From positions 558,001-622,000 of the forward strand of contig NZ_JAEAGO010000002.1 in NCBI RefSeq assembly GCF_016464625.1: a DNA stretch of 64,000 nt, in the 5' to 3' direction. This DNA is from Penaeicola halotolerans. Lineage in GTDB: Bacteria > Bacteroidota > Bacteroidia > Cytophagales > Cyclobacteriaceae. Below the pieces are notes generated by a model. It did not search any database. It saw nothing but the letters and a program-made list of their open reading frames with translations, and was not told where the DNA came from. Within the stretch, counting starts at the first letter, position 1. The number at the start of each line of letters is the position of its first letter. Positions 1 through 8,795 of this stretch are shown here, piece by piece. A program made the position numbers and the translations under genes.

Positions 1-276
1 TTCCAATGTTATTTCACCGACTTGGCTTAGGTCAAAGTTTTTAGCTAAGGTGTTCAATATCAACTCTAATTCTTGAGAAGATAAAAGTGAGGGCGTGCCT
101 CCTCCAAAGTAGATGGTTTTGATTTTATGTTCTTTCAAAAAGCCTTTTTGTAACGCAGCTTCAGTCATGATAGCCTGCACCATAGCAGATTTATAGCTGA
201 GATTAGTGCTGAAGTGAAAGTCACAGTAGTGACATGCTTGCTTACAGAAAGGAATATGGATGTAGATTCCAGCCAA
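1..276 (-). CDS. hemW: HemW-like radical SAM protein, N-terminal part (cut by window start)
   Basis: The first 92 residues are visible; the rest lies outside the window. The protein opens with AGIYIHIPFC, followed by the radical-SAM cysteine motif CKQACHYC (CxxxCxxC, residues about 10-17) and the SAM-binding GGGTPS about 45 residues later. This is the hallmark start of HemW, formerly called oxygen-independent coproporphyrinogen oxidase-like and now viewed as a heme chaperone. I place the start at a TTG giving M-A-G-I-Y, because an in-frame stop lies two codons upstream and no ATG is available. It is divergent from the Omp85 gene with only 36 bases between them. Distinction from true HemN is by the typical HemW N-terminus only. 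Confidence 0.85.
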   Translation of the reverse strand, partial: MAGIYIHIPFCKQACHYCDFHFSTNLSYKSAMVQAIMTEAALQKGFLKEHKIKTIYFGGGTPSLLSSQELELILNTLAKNFDLSQVGEITLE

Positions 277-312
277 AATTTATAATTTTAGACAAAAATA
301 AGCATCATCAAT

Positions 313-2040
313 TTGAAATACCTCCTTTTTCTCATATTCAGTTTCTCATCGATCAGCTTGTCAGCTCAGTATCGCTTGGTGTATTTGACCGCTGAGCCAG
401 AGGGGCGCGCACTAGAAGGATTGAATTTGTCTAAAAGTGTTGATGATTCGCTTCAAGTCTATCAAGCAGCTCAAATAGCAGTCAGTCAGTTGCAGTCGAG
501 AGGATACTTGGCGGCCTATTGGTCTGATTTGACTTTTGAGCAAAAAACTGCTTATGTGAAAATCATCACAGGGGAAAAGTATGAGTGGGTGTATCTCAAA
601 CCAGGCAATGTAGAAGAATCTTTGCTCTCTAAAAGTGGCTATCGAGATCGTTTTTTCAGGGATAAAGTTTTCAGTTACACAGAAGTGGCTGATCTCTTCG
701 AGTCGGTGATTAGCATTAGTGAAAATGGAGGTTATCCTTTCGCTAATATTAGATTAGATAGTATGGTGATCAAGGATAGCAAAGTAGCCGCTTCGATAGC
801 ATATGAACCTGGGCCTTTGATTCGCTTTGATACACTACAGCTCTCGGGAAATACCAAAACCAAAAGGAAGTTTTTGTCTGCTTATCTCTCTATCAAGCAG
901 GGTGAACCCTATGATCAGCGAAAAGTAGATCAAGCAGCGCAGCGATTAGCACGCTTGCCTTATTTACGTATCCAAAAAGTGCCAGAACAGTCCTTTCAGA
1001 ATAGTGAGTCCACACTCTACCTAGCGGTAGATGATCGCAGGATCAATCAGATAGATGGTATCATCGGTCTCTTGCCTAATGAACTGGAAGAAAACAAGGT
1101 ATTGATCACAGGGCAATTTAACCTAGCGCTCTACAACTTAGGCGGAGCGGGGCGGAATCTCAATATCGCTTGGCAAAGGCTCAGCCAGCTGTCTCAAAAC
1201 TTAAATCTATTGGCAGAAGAAAGCAACATATTTGGTTCACCTGTCAGCTTGAAAGCTAATTTTTTTCTACTCAAGGAAGACAGCTCTTTTACTAACAGAA
1301 ATTTTCGATTTGATATCAGCTATAGACCTAGTGCTCATGCAAGAATTGGATTTTTTACAAGTCTTAGAGCAGCCAATCTACTATCGACTTTTCAGTATCG
1401 TGAAGCGACCGAACTACCAGATTTAGTAGATTTTGACCTAAATCAATACGGGATTAATTATCAGTTGAGTTATTTAGATGATGATTTCAACCCTTTCCGA
1501 GGCTGGCAAAGTGAGGTAGAGTTTGCTGTCGGGAATAAAAATATCAGAAGAAATACAGGAATAGATGCCGCATTGTATGAAGGGGTAGATTTGCAGACGC
1601 TTCAATTAAATGTGCATGCCCGACTAGAGAGATTCACTCCAGTAAGTAGAAGGACAACACTGCTGACGAGGATTACTGGAGGCTTCATGGCAAATGATCG
1701 ACTTTTTGTCAATGATCTCTACAGGGTAGGCGGACTAAAATCGATCAGGGGTTTCAATGAAAACTTCTTTTTTGCTAGCGAGTACGCTTTGTTAAATGTT
1801 GAATCAAGATTTTACTTTGATGAGTTTTCATATTTCTTAGTGTTTTTTGATCAGGCTTACATCAAAAGCGACTTGAAAAACCGTAATTTTAGGGAATATC
1901 CATTTGGAACTGGATTGGGGATCAGTCTAAGTACAGCAGGAGGGATATTCAATTTTATTTATGGATTAGGAAAGGCTGAGGCACAGCCTTTTGGACTTAA
2001 TTATTCGAAAATACATTTTGGCTACATCAGTAGATTTTAA
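313..2040 (+). CDS. Omp85-family outer-membrane protein (BamA/TamA-like, POTRA plus beta-barrel)
   Basis: A 575-residue exported protein of the Omp85 superfamily, which inserts or translocates proteins at the outer membrane. The N-terminus (KYLLFLIFSFSSISLSAQ) is a signal peptide with cleavage after SLSA. Residues about 160-225 look like a POTRA domain (a segment starting IRFDTLQLSGNTKTKRKFL). The C-terminal half is barrel-like, with the conserved loop-6 type motif GGLKSIRGF near residue 475, and ends in an aromatic residue (YISRF) as outer-membrane barrels do. It is shorter than BamA, about the size of TamA, so a TamA-like or lineage-specific role is more likely. The start is TTG, chosen because the signal peptide begins right there. 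Confidence 0.75.
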   Translation: MKYLLFLIFSFSSISLSAQYRLVYLTAEPEGRALEGLNLSKSVDDSLQVYQAAQIAVSQLQSRGYLAAYWSDLTFEQKTAYVKIITGEKYEWVYLKPGNVEESLLSKSGYRDRFFRDKVFSYTEVADLFESVISISENGGYPFANIRLDSMVIKDSKVAASIAYEPGPLIRFDTLQLSGNTKTKRKFLSAYLSIKQGEPYDQRKVDQAAQRLARLPYLRIQKVPEQSFQNSESTLYLAVDDRRINQIDGIIGLLPNELEENKVLITGQFNLALYNLGGAGRNLNIAWQRLSQLSQNLNLLAEESNIFGSPVSLKANFFLLKEDSSFTNRNFRFDISYRPSAHARIGFFTSLRAANLLSTFQYREATELPDLVDFDLNQYGINYQLSYLDDDFNPFRGWQSEVEFAVGNKNIRRNTGIDAALYEGVDLQTLQLNVHARLERFTPVSRRTTLLTRITGGFMANDRLFVNDLYRVGGLKSIRGFNENFFFASEYALLNVESRFYFDEFSYFLVFFDQAYIKSDLKNRNFREYPFGTGLGISLSTAGGIFNFIYGLGKAEAQPFGLNYSKIHFGYISRF

Positions 2041-3145
2041 AAAACTAGGCATATTGATCTTTTGGCTTGTCGGGATATGCATATGCACAGAGTCCATAGG
2101 CCAAGAGCACTCGACTTTTAATGTGATCAAAAACTATCGCTATGACTGGTCTGTGACGCACGAGAGCAATTGGTATTTTTCGCCTGTATCAGTGACCACT
2201 GAGATTGACTTGAGTTATTTCCCAGAAGCCATTCTGAGAGTTTCACTACCAGCAGAAACAGCACTTTTGCTCAATGAGGAGATCGAGCTGATCACTAAAA
2301 CAGATACTACACTTCAATGGCGTCATCGTGAGCTGAGTGAAAAACTTGGTGTAAATAAAGCAAAATTAGTCTTGCATGGTGAGGACATCTCTCTGGATGA
2401 AGTTCAGATAGCCAGTGGTTTTTTTATGTCCAAAAGTAGTTCTGATAGAGAGATCATGTCTAGGGAGCAATCTTACTTTTCAGATTTTCTAATCCTTGCA
2501 GCCATCATCATTTTGTTATCATTTGTGATCATCAGAAGTTCATATCCAGCTTCATTTAATGCCTTCTTCAATCCTTTCTCATTTTTCTCAGTGGAGGCAC
2601 TAGAAGAAGGTACGAGTAGAGGGAGATTCTTTACCTTGGATTTTGTACTCATTTTAGGAATGATCCATTTATTGCTTGGTTTATCAGTGATGGTTGGACT
2701 TCAAGTCAACGATTATTTTTACAACACAGTAGACTATACTTCATCAGATGCATTGGTGACTAATTTAGGTGTTTGGTTATTGATCTCACTTGGATTTATA
2801 GCAGTAGCATTTGCCAAATATTTATTCTTAAGCTTTTTTGGCTACATCTATCAATTCGGCATTTTGGTAAAGTTTCACTACCTTTTTTTACTTAAGATGA
2901 TTAATTTTTTTATGCTCTTAGCACTCGTGGTTTTTTGCTATTTATCGGTCAATCATCTCTACCTCATTCCTGATTTTTGGTTCTGGACGATTAGGCTGGG
3001 TTTTGTCTGGTATTTTGCTAGTATTTTCATTTTGTTTATTTACCTCAAACAAAATAGTGGTTTTAATAATATTCATATTATTTCTTACCTTTGCACCGCA
3101 GAATTAATACCTGTAGTCATACTGATGAAAATTTTCATTGGTTGA
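1991..3145 (+). CDS. DUF4271-type multi-pass membrane protein
   Basis: A 384-residue protein of unknown function. A hydrophobic segment at residues about 17-37 ending in ESIGQ looks like a signal peptide, followed by about 120 soluble (periplasmic) residues. About six hydrophobic helices start near residue 158. The C-terminal membrane part fits the Bacteroidota family DUF4271, often found beside hemD as here. The proposed TTG start overlaps the 3' end of the Omp85 gene by 50 bases in another frame; no ATG lies before the signal-like segment, so the exact start is uncertain. The family name comes from recall of its context and topology, not from a search. Confidence 0.65.
   Translation: MDLIIRKYILATSVDFKKLGILIFWLVGICICTESIGQEHSTFNVIKNYRYDWSVTHESNWYFSPVSVTTEIDLSYFPEAILRVSLPAETALLLNEEIELITKTDTTLQWRHRELSEKLGVNKAKLVLHGEDISLDEVQIASGFFMSKSSSDREIMSREQSYFSDFLILAAIIILLSFVIIRSSYPASFNAFFNPFSFFSVEALEEGTSRGRFFTLDFVLILGMIHLLLGLSVMVGLQVNDYFYNTVDYTSSDALVTNLGVWLLISLGFIAVAFAKYLFLSFFGYIYQFGILVKFHYLFLLKMINFFMLLALVVFCYLSVNHLYLIPDFWFWTIRLGFVWYFASIFILFIYLKQNSGFNNIHIISYLCTAELIPVVILMKIFIG
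3086..3093 (+). promoter_or_regulatory. Candidate -7 element (TACCTTTG) for hemD
   Basis: TACCTTTG matches the Bacteroidota -7 consensus TAnnTTTG and is followed by GCACCGC, a frequent context in this phylum. It lies inside the 3' end of the DUF4271 gene, 87 bases before the hemD ATG. I see no TTTG -33 element at the usual spacing, so this is a candidate only. Confidence 0.35.
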
Positions 3146-3180
3146 AACAATAGATTTAGGATAGGGAAAACAAATTCAAT

Positions 3181-3960
3181 ATGACGAAGACTACTACCAA
3201 AGACAGCAGATTTAAGCCAGTTAAAAGTATTTTGGTTTCTCAGCCGAAGCCTACTGATGACAAGTCTCCATATATAGTGCTAGCGGAGAAGTATAAGTTG
3301 AAGATTGATTTCAGACCATTTATTGAGATTCAGCCAGTTTCTATCAAGGATTTTAGGAAGCAAAAAATAGAAATACTTAGCCATACAGCGGTCATATTTA
3401 CGAGTAGAAATGCGATCGACCATTTTTTTGAAATTTGCAAAGAGCTCAAAGTCGAAGTTCCAGCAGATATGAAGTACTTTTGTATCTCAGAGCAGACTGC
3501 TAACTATCTCCAAAAATATATAGTAATCAGAAAGAGAAAAATCTTTACAGGTACCAAGACTGCGGTAGAGCTTTTGGAGATTATCAAAAAGCATAAAAAC
3601 GAGAAATACCTTTTCCCTTGCTCAGATATCAGAAAGGATGATATCCCTGAGTTTATGGAGAAAAGTGGTATTCACTGCACTGAGGCTATTATATATAAGA
3701 CAGTGGCTAGCGATCTTTCGGATTTGGATGATGTCAAGTATGATGTCTTGGCTTTCTTCAGCCCATCAGGTATCAAGTCGCTCTTTGTTAATTTCCCTGA
3801 TTTTGTTCAAGGAGATACGAGAATAGCCGCCTTTGGTCCTACCACTGCTGCTGCGGCTAGAGAGGCCAACTTGATTTTGGACATAGAAGCCCCTATGCCA
3901 AATGCACCATCTATGACGGGAGCCTTAGAGCTTTACATTAAAAAAGCTAACGGGTTATAA
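3181..3960 (+). CDS. hemD: Uroporphyrinogen-III synthase
   Basis: A 259-residue cytoplasmic enzyme that closes and inverts ring D of hydroxymethylbilane to give uroporphyrinogen III in heme/siroheme synthesis. The sequence shows the loose two-lobed HemD pattern: SILVSQPKP at the start, AVIFTSRNAIDHFF (about residue 70), YLFPCSDIRKDDIPEF (about 141) and DVLAFFSPSGIKSLF (about 183), ending in AFGPTTAAAAREAN. The first 16 residues are a basic extension. ATG start, 35 bases after the DUF4271 gene. HemD sequences diverge strongly, but the SRNA and FSPSG motifs make the call firm. Confidence 0.88.
   Translation: MTKTTTKDSRFKPVKSILVSQPKPTDDKSPYIVLAEKYKLKIDFRPFIEIQPVSIKDFRKQKIEILSHTAVIFTSRNAIDHFFEICKELKVEVPADMKYFCISEQTANYLQKYIVIRKRKIFTGTKTAVELLEIIKKHKNEKYLFPCSDIRKDDIPEFMEKSGIHCTEAIIYKTVASDLSDLDDVKYDVLAFFSPSGIKSLFVNFPDFVQGDTRIAAFGPTTAAAAREANLILDIEAPMPNAPSMTGALELYIKKANGL
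3948..3957 (+). promoter_or_regulatory. Palindrome TAACGGGTTA before porP/sprF
   Basis: An inverted repeat TAAC-GG-GTTA that overlaps the last codons of hemD, 82 bases upstream of the porP/sprF ATG. It matches, apart from one spacer base, two copies of TAACGAGTTA before gldK and gldM. Function is unknown; a shared regulator-binding site is only an inference. Confidence 0.25.
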
Positions 3961-4039
3961 TCTTGAGAGGTGCTTTTTCGTATTCTTCTAAACCATTAAG
4001 ACTAAAATTGATTTTATTACGTATATTAAAATTCAATTT

Positions 4040-5008
4040 ATGAAGAAGATGCGCCTCATTTTTCTATCGCTTGTTGCCTTATTAGCATCCTACAGTCTTT
4101 ATGCACAACAAGACGCGCAATTGACGCAATACATGTACAATGGCCTCTTTTATAATCCGGCACTAGCTGGAGCTGAAGGAGGCACTGCTTTTTCTGTACT
4201 TCACCGATCTCAATGGTTGGGCTATTCAAACAATACTTCTACAGCTGCTACAGATCCCACAACTCAAGTTTTCAATGTTTCTCATGCACTGACAGGAATA
4301 AAAAGTGGTGTTGGCTTGAGTTTTGTGAATGATAATCAAGGGGCTGCATCTAGCATAGATTTCAAGTTGTCTTTTGCGCATCATATTGATTTATCTCAAG
4401 GTAGATTAAGTATTGGTGTTCAAGCAGGCTTTTATTCTGCGGCATTGAATTTTGCAGAGTTTCAAGTGGTGAGACCAGATCCACTGGTGCCAGCTACTGG
4501 AAGAGAGACTCAGATGAATCCTGATTTTGGAGTGGGTGTATGGTTTGATACAGATGACTACTTCGTGGGACTAAGTAGCAGACATCTTGTGAGACAAGAT
4601 TTTGATTTTGGTACAGAAGGTATCACCAATCCACTGGAAAATCATGCATATTTGTCTGCTGGATACAAAATCAACTCATTTTATAACTTGGAGATCGTTC
4701 CAAGCTTTCTTTTGAAAACAGTTGCATTGAATAATTTTTCTTATGATGTTAGCGTTATCGCTACACATAAAAATAAAATCAGTGGCGGGGTTGCCTACAG
4801 GAGTGTAGAGTCCGCTTCATTATTGATAGGGTATAGCTTGTTGAAAGACAACAGTTTAAAGCTTGGATATGCATTTGACTTAGTGATAGCTGGTCAAGCT
4901 GCTAAAGAGCCTACCTCTCATGAGCTGATGTTGACTTACAGGATTCCTTCCAAAAGCGCAAGCTTAGGAGGCAGATCAGTGGTGAGAACTCCTCGCTTCA
5001 GATTTTAA
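4040..5008 (+). CDS. PorP/SprF-family T9SS outer-membrane protein
   Basis: A 322-residue outer-membrane beta-barrel of the PorP/SprF family. The signal peptide ends near YSLYAQ, followed by the family signature QDAQLTQYMYNGLFYNPALA at the mature N-terminus. The HRSQWLGY motif and alternating hydrophobic strands follow, and the protein ends in RFRF. SprF-type proteins work with T9SS cargo or with the SprB adhesin; PorP itself sits with gldK-N orthologs in Porphyromonas. Its position just before gldKLMN fits a core PorP role better than a cargo-linked SprF. The 79-base gap to hemD and AT-rich leader suggest its own promoter. Confidence 0.88.
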   Translation: MKKMRLIFLSLVALLASYSLYAQQDAQLTQYMYNGLFYNPALAGAEGGTAFSVLHRSQWLGYSNNTSTAATDPTTQVFNVSHALTGIKSGVGLSFVNDNQGAASSIDFKLSFAHHIDLSQGRLSIGVQAGFYSAALNFAEFQVVRPDPLVPATGRETQMNPDFGVGVWFDTDDYFVGLSSRHLVRQDFDFGTEGITNPLENHAYLSAGYKINSFYNLEIVPSFLLKTVALNNFSYDVSVIATHKNKISGGVAYRSVESASLLIGYSLLKDNSLKLGYAFDLVIAGQAAKEPTSHELMLTYRIPSKSASLGGRSVVRTPRFRF

Positions 5009-5077
5009 ATTTCACAATTAATTTATTTGAAATTTGTAAATTTTAAAGAGGATTATATTAAATTTCGATCTCATTTT

Positions 5078-5087
5078 TAACGAGTTA
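5078..5087 (+). promoter_or_regulatory. Palindrome TAACGAGTTA in the gldK leader
   Basis: Inverted repeat TAAC-GA-GTTA, 38 bases before the gldK ATG in an AT-rich 117-base gap. An identical 10-mer lies 12 bases before gldM. The role is unknown. Confidence 0.3.
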
Positions 5088-5125
5088 GAGATAAAATTAA
5101 TTAAGTAGAGTTAATTTTGAGCTTT

Positions 5126-6286
5126 ATGTATAAAAAACTGTATTCGAGAATTTATTTGCTCGCTTTTTCAATTGCTTTAGTGACCTTTTTACAAGGTTGC
5201 AGCCTCTTGGGAAACAAACAAGGCAAACAAATGGCTCGATTAAATTCAAGAGGGGAAGTCACTGGTGTGCCTGACCGTAAAGGGTGGAATATGATTTTGC
5301 CCTATGGAATGGTTGCGATACCAGGAGGTACCTTCATGATGGGTCAAGCGGATGAGGACATTACCGCTTCAAACATCAACTCCAACCGCAGAATTACGAT
5401 AAGCCCATTTTATATGGATGCTTATGAAGTTTCCAACAACAAGTATCGTCAATTCCTAGTAGATGTAGGACTTTTGGATGAAAGTGGAAGACCACTCGAT
5501 CCAAACGCTGGTGCTGGAGCAGGAGCAGGTCCTGTGGCAGCAGCTAATCCAGCTGATCCTGGTGCAAGACAGCCCTATGAAATACCAGCAGGGTTTGACT
5601 TGATGCCAAATCCAGAAGTTTGGACTAAGAGTTTTACGAACCACTATGGAGATCCATTGATGAACTACTACTTTGAGCATCCAGCATTTGACGATTATCC
5701 TGTAGTAGGCGTTAGCTGGGATCAAGCACAGGAATTTGCTAAGTGGAGAACTATTCACTTGAATAACAATAAGGATGCTGGTAAAAGGGGCAAAACTGTA
5801 GAGTTTGACATGCCTGACTTCAGATTACCGTCTGAAGCTGAGTGGGAGTACGCTGCTAAAGGTGGGAAAGACATCGCTAAATATCCTTGGGGTGGACCAT
5901 ATATGACCAATCAAAATGGTTGTATGTTAGCTAACTTCAAATCAAACAGAGGTAACTATATCGATGATGGATACGCATACACAGCGCCTGTAGATGCATA
6001 CTTGCCTAATGACTACGGACTTTTCAACATGGCTGGAAACGTAGCAGAGTGGTGTGAAGATGCTTTTAATCCAAAAGCGGAAGCCACTAATTGGGATCTA
6101 GATCCAGTTTACAAAGACGTCAATGAGCCTAAGAAAATGGTACGAGGTGGATCCTGGAAAGATATGTCTCATTTCTTACAAACAAGTACTAGAACCTACG
6201 AATATCAAGATGAACAAACAGCTTATATTGGATTTAGATGCGCGATGACGTATCTTGGTAGATCAGGAGCTGATTTTGGACAATAA
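5126..6286 (+). CDS. gldK: Gliding motility / T9SS ring lipoprotein GldK (PorK)
   Basis: An outer-membrane-anchored lipoprotein that with GldN (PorN) forms the periplasmic ring of the T9SS. The start MYKKLYSR precedes a lipoprotein signal peptide with lipobox LQGC (Cys about 25). The body is a formylglycine-generating-enzyme-like (SUMF1) fold: PGGTFMMGQAD, SPFYMDAYEVSNNKYRQF, VSWDQAQEFAKWR, RLPSEAEWEYAAKGG, LFNMAGNVAEWCED and GFRCAMTY near the end. In GldK this fold is structural. An Ala/Gly/Pro-rich tract (bases about 5499-5576) interrupts the domain. I prefer the ATG over a TTG nine bases upstream. First gene of the gldKLMN block. Confidence 0.95.
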   Translation: MYKKLYSRIYLLAFSIALVTFLQGCSLLGNKQGKQMARLNSRGEVTGVPDRKGWNMILPYGMVAIPGGTFMMGQADEDITASNINSNRRITISPFYMDAYEVSNNKYRQFLVDVGLLDESGRPLDPNAGAGAGAGPVAAANPADPGARQPYEIPAGFDLMPNPEVWTKSFTNHYGDPLMNYYFEHPAFDDYPVVGVSWDQAQEFAKWRTIHLNNNKDAGKRGKTVEFDMPDFRLPSEAEWEYAAKGGKDIAKYPWGGPYMTNQNGCMLANFKSNRGNYIDDGYAYTAPVDAYLPNDYGLFNMAGNVAEWCEDAFNPKAEATNWDLDPVYKDVNEPKKMVRGGSWKDMSHFLQTSTRTYEYQDEQTAYIGFRCAMTYLGRSGADFGQ

Positions 6287-6333
6287 GAAACACTTAACTA
6301 ATAAATAATAATAACCACTAACTTTAAAAAATT

Positions 6334-7125
6334 ATGTCTAGCAAAGGAAAAGCGGGTTTTAAGGAGTACTTCTATGGAGACTTAATGCCTAAAATTTACG
6401 GTATCGGTGCATCAGTCGTTATTCTTGGTGCTATGTTTAAAATTTTGGATTTACCAGGTGCATCTATCATGATTGGTACAGGTCTCGGTACGGAAGCAGT
6501 TATCTTCTTCCTTTCTGCCTTTGAGCCTAAGCATGCTGAAGCTGATTGGGAATTGTTCAACAAGTCACTTCAAGAAGGTGGAGGAATGGGAGGTAACAAA
6601 CCTGCTGTCTCTGGCACACAACAATTAGATAAAATGCTTGCAGATGCTAAGATTGGTCCTGAATTGATCAATAGTCTTGGTCAAGGAATGAAAAATCTAG
6701 CAGATAATGCTTCTAAGATGAATTCATTTGCGGATGCTTCTGTAGCAACAGCGGATTATACTAAAAACATCAAAACTGCTTCTACTGCCCTTCTTGAAAT
6801 CAATAAGTCTTATGCTACTACAGCTGAGGCACTGACGGGAATGTCTGCAGCTACTGTTGATGCTAAGCAGTATCAAGAGCAAGTAGTGAAAATTACTAAA
6901 AATTTAGGAGCACTTAATGCAGTTTATGAGCTTGAACTTCAGGATGCTAATAGCCACTTGAAGGCGATGAATAAATTCTATGCAAACATCAATACAGCGA
7001 TGGAAAGCATGAATCAAGCAAGTAAAGAAACAGAAAGCTTCAAAGCAGAATTGGGTAAACTAAATCAAAACATTGGTTCTCTCAATAAAGTCTATGGCGG
7101 TATGCTTTCAGCTATGAAGGCTTAA
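6334..7125 (+). CDS. gldL: Gliding motility / T9SS inner-membrane motor protein GldL (PorL)
   Basis: A 263-residue inner-membrane protein that with GldM forms the proton-driven rotary motor energising T9SS and gliding. Two transmembrane helices span residues about 18-37 and 42-62. The second carries a buried glutamate (GTEAVIFF, Glu54) at the position known in GldL to be essential for proton-motive-force coupling. The rest is a cytoplasmic, helical, coiled-coil-like domain rich in Ala, Asn, Lys and Ser. ATG start, 47 bases after gldK and 35 before gldM. Length and topology are normal for the family. Confidence 0.95.
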   Translation: MSSKGKAGFKEYFYGDLMPKIYGIGASVVILGAMFKILDLPGASIMIGTGLGTEAVIFFLSAFEPKHAEADWELFNKSLQEGGGMGGNKPAVSGTQQLDKMLADAKIGPELINSLGQGMKNLADNASKMNSFADASVATADYTKNIKTASTALLEINKSYATTAEALTGMSAATVDAKQYQEQVVKITKNLGALNAVYELELQDANSHLKAMNKFYANINTAMESMNQASKETESFKAELGKLNQNIGSLNKVYGGMLSAMKA

Positions 7126-7138
7126 TTTAAATCATTGC

Positions 7139-7148
7139 TAACGAGTTA
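7139..7148 (+). promoter_or_regulatory. Palindrome TAACGAGTTA in the gldL-gldM gap
   Basis: The same 10-mer as in the gldK leader, within the 35-base gldL-gldM gap and ending 12 bases before the gldM ATG. That position is too close for a classical promoter to follow, so an effect on mRNA or translation is as possible as a DNA-binding site. Confidence 0.3.
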
Positions 7149-7160
7149 AATTAGGAAATT

Positions 7161-8789
7161 ATGGCAGGAGGAAAAGAAACCCCAAGACAAAAGCTTGTGG
7201 GCATGATGTATCTGGTGCTCACAGCCATGCTTGCCCTTCAGGTGAGTAGTAAGATACTAGAAAAATTTATCTTCATTGAAGATGCTTTGAATAGAACAGC
7301 TTCTAATACAACAACCAAAAATGAAACTGCGGTTTTAAGTATTGAGAAAGCAGTAGAGCAGTTAGGAAATAGTTCTAAAGAACTTCCTAAGGTTGAATTA
7401 GCAAAACAGGTTAGAGAGAAAACTTCCGAGGTAATTGCCTATATCGAAGAAACGAGAATGGAGCTCATCAATCAATCTAATGCCATTGATGAAAGCTCAC
7501 AGACTTATAGAACAGGAGCATTAAAGAACACTAGTGTTACTGGAGAACTTTTCATTGTTAAGAAGAAGGGTGAGGAAATGAAAGCGCGCCTAAATTCATA
7601 CGGTGAAGAAGTTTCAGCTTTGCTTAAGCAAAAAGCAGGAATTGATTTAGCTTTCCAGCCTGTTGCACTTGATGCGAAGGACATCCCTGTTTTCGCTAAA
7701 TCTACTGAGCCTGATGTGAGAAATGCTTCTTATGAGAAGATCACATTTGAAAAAGCTCCAGTAGGTGGTGTGTTGGCAGTGTTTGCTCAGTACAAAAATG
7801 ATATCTTGAATATTGAGTCAGAAGCTTTAGCGGCTATTTCAAGCACTGTAGGTAGTATCTATATCAAGTCAGACGTCATCAATGCGATGGTCAATGCGGA
7901 ATCAAGAGTAGTAGCGGAAGGGACTAAGTTTACTGGACAAATGTTCATCGCAGCATCTTCTTCTAGCATCACGCCTCGTATGACTGTAAATGGCTCTTCT
8001 ATTCCAGTAGAGAATGGCTTTGGTAAAGTAGAGTTTACTGCAACTGGTGGCAATTATGGCCCTGATGGTTTGGCTAAGAAATCATTTGAAGGTCAGATCA
8101 CTATCAACAATGCTGGTAAGGATACTACGTTTACTGTTAAGTATGACTATTTAGTAGCTAAGCCAGTGATCGAAGTTGAAGCAGCTGTAGTAAAGCAACT
8201 TTATGCTAACTGCGCGAATGAATTGACGATTAAAGTGCCAGCACTTGGTGTAAACTATAATCCTGATTTTAGAATATCAGGAGGAACAGCGATTAAAGGT
8301 GGACAGCCTGGACAAGTAACTATCGTTCCAACTGCTAATCCTGGATCTAGTTTAGGAATAGAAGTATTCAATGGTGGCTCGAAAATTGGTCAAACACTTC
8401 AGTACCAAGTGAGAGATGTACCAGCGCCAAAGGTTCAAATCAAAATTGGGGGTAACCCAGTAGATTTGACTAATCCAGTTCAGTTTCCAAATGCAGTTGA
8501 TTTAAGCTTATTAGTTGATGAATCTTTTGCCTCTACGATGGCTAAAGACAATAATTTTGCGATCACTGATGGCAATATTTATGTCAATAACCTTGCTGGT
8601 CAACGTCAATCACTAGGAAAAATCACAGGATCTAATATTAACCTTGCTAGGTTTAGAGGTAATATTCGACCAGGGGAGACGTTAGTGTTTGAGATCTTGT
8701 CTATCGAAAGAACGAACTTCCAAGGAAAGAAGATCAAAGTCAAGATAGCTGGTGAAAGAGAAGTTATTCAGCTTAGAATAAAACAATAA
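7161..8789 (+). CDS. gldM: Gliding motility / T9SS motor protein GldM (PorM)
   Basis: A 542-residue protein with one transmembrane helix near its N-terminus and a long periplasmic part that links the GldL motor to the GldK/N ring. The opening AGGKETPRQKLVGMMYLVLT is the GldM signature; the helix is residues about 14-31. A helical D1 domain (about 40-220) is followed by beta-rich Ig-like D2-D4 domains (for example VNGSSIPVENGFGKVEFTA and GKDTTFTVKYDYLVAKP). It ends IQLRIKQ. ATG start; the stop is only six bases before gldN. Family length is typical and all expected parts are present. Confidence 0.95.
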   Translation: MAGGKETPRQKLVGMMYLVLTAMLALQVSSKILEKFIFIEDALNRTASNTTTKNETAVLSIEKAVEQLGNSSKELPKVELAKQVREKTSEVIAYIEETRMELINQSNAIDESSQTYRTGALKNTSVTGELFIVKKKGEEMKARLNSYGEEVSALLKQKAGIDLAFQPVALDAKDIPVFAKSTEPDVRNASYEKITFEKAPVGGVLAVFAQYKNDILNIESEALAAISSTVGSIYIKSDVINAMVNAESRVVAEGTKFTGQMFIAASSSSITPRMTVNGSSIPVENGFGKVEFTATGGNYGPDGLAKKSFEGQITINNAGKDTTFTVKYDYLVAKPVIEVEAAVVKQLYANCANELTIKVPALGVNYNPDFRISGGTAIKGGQPGQVTIVPTANPGSSLGIEVFNGGSKIGQTLQYQVRDVPAPKVQIKIGGNPVDLTNPVQFPNAVDLSLLVDESFASTMAKDNNFAITDGNIYVNNLAGQRQSLGKITGSNINLARFRGNIRPGETLVFEILSIERTNFQGKKIKVKIAGEREVIQLRIKQ

Positions 8790-8795
8790 TAGATA

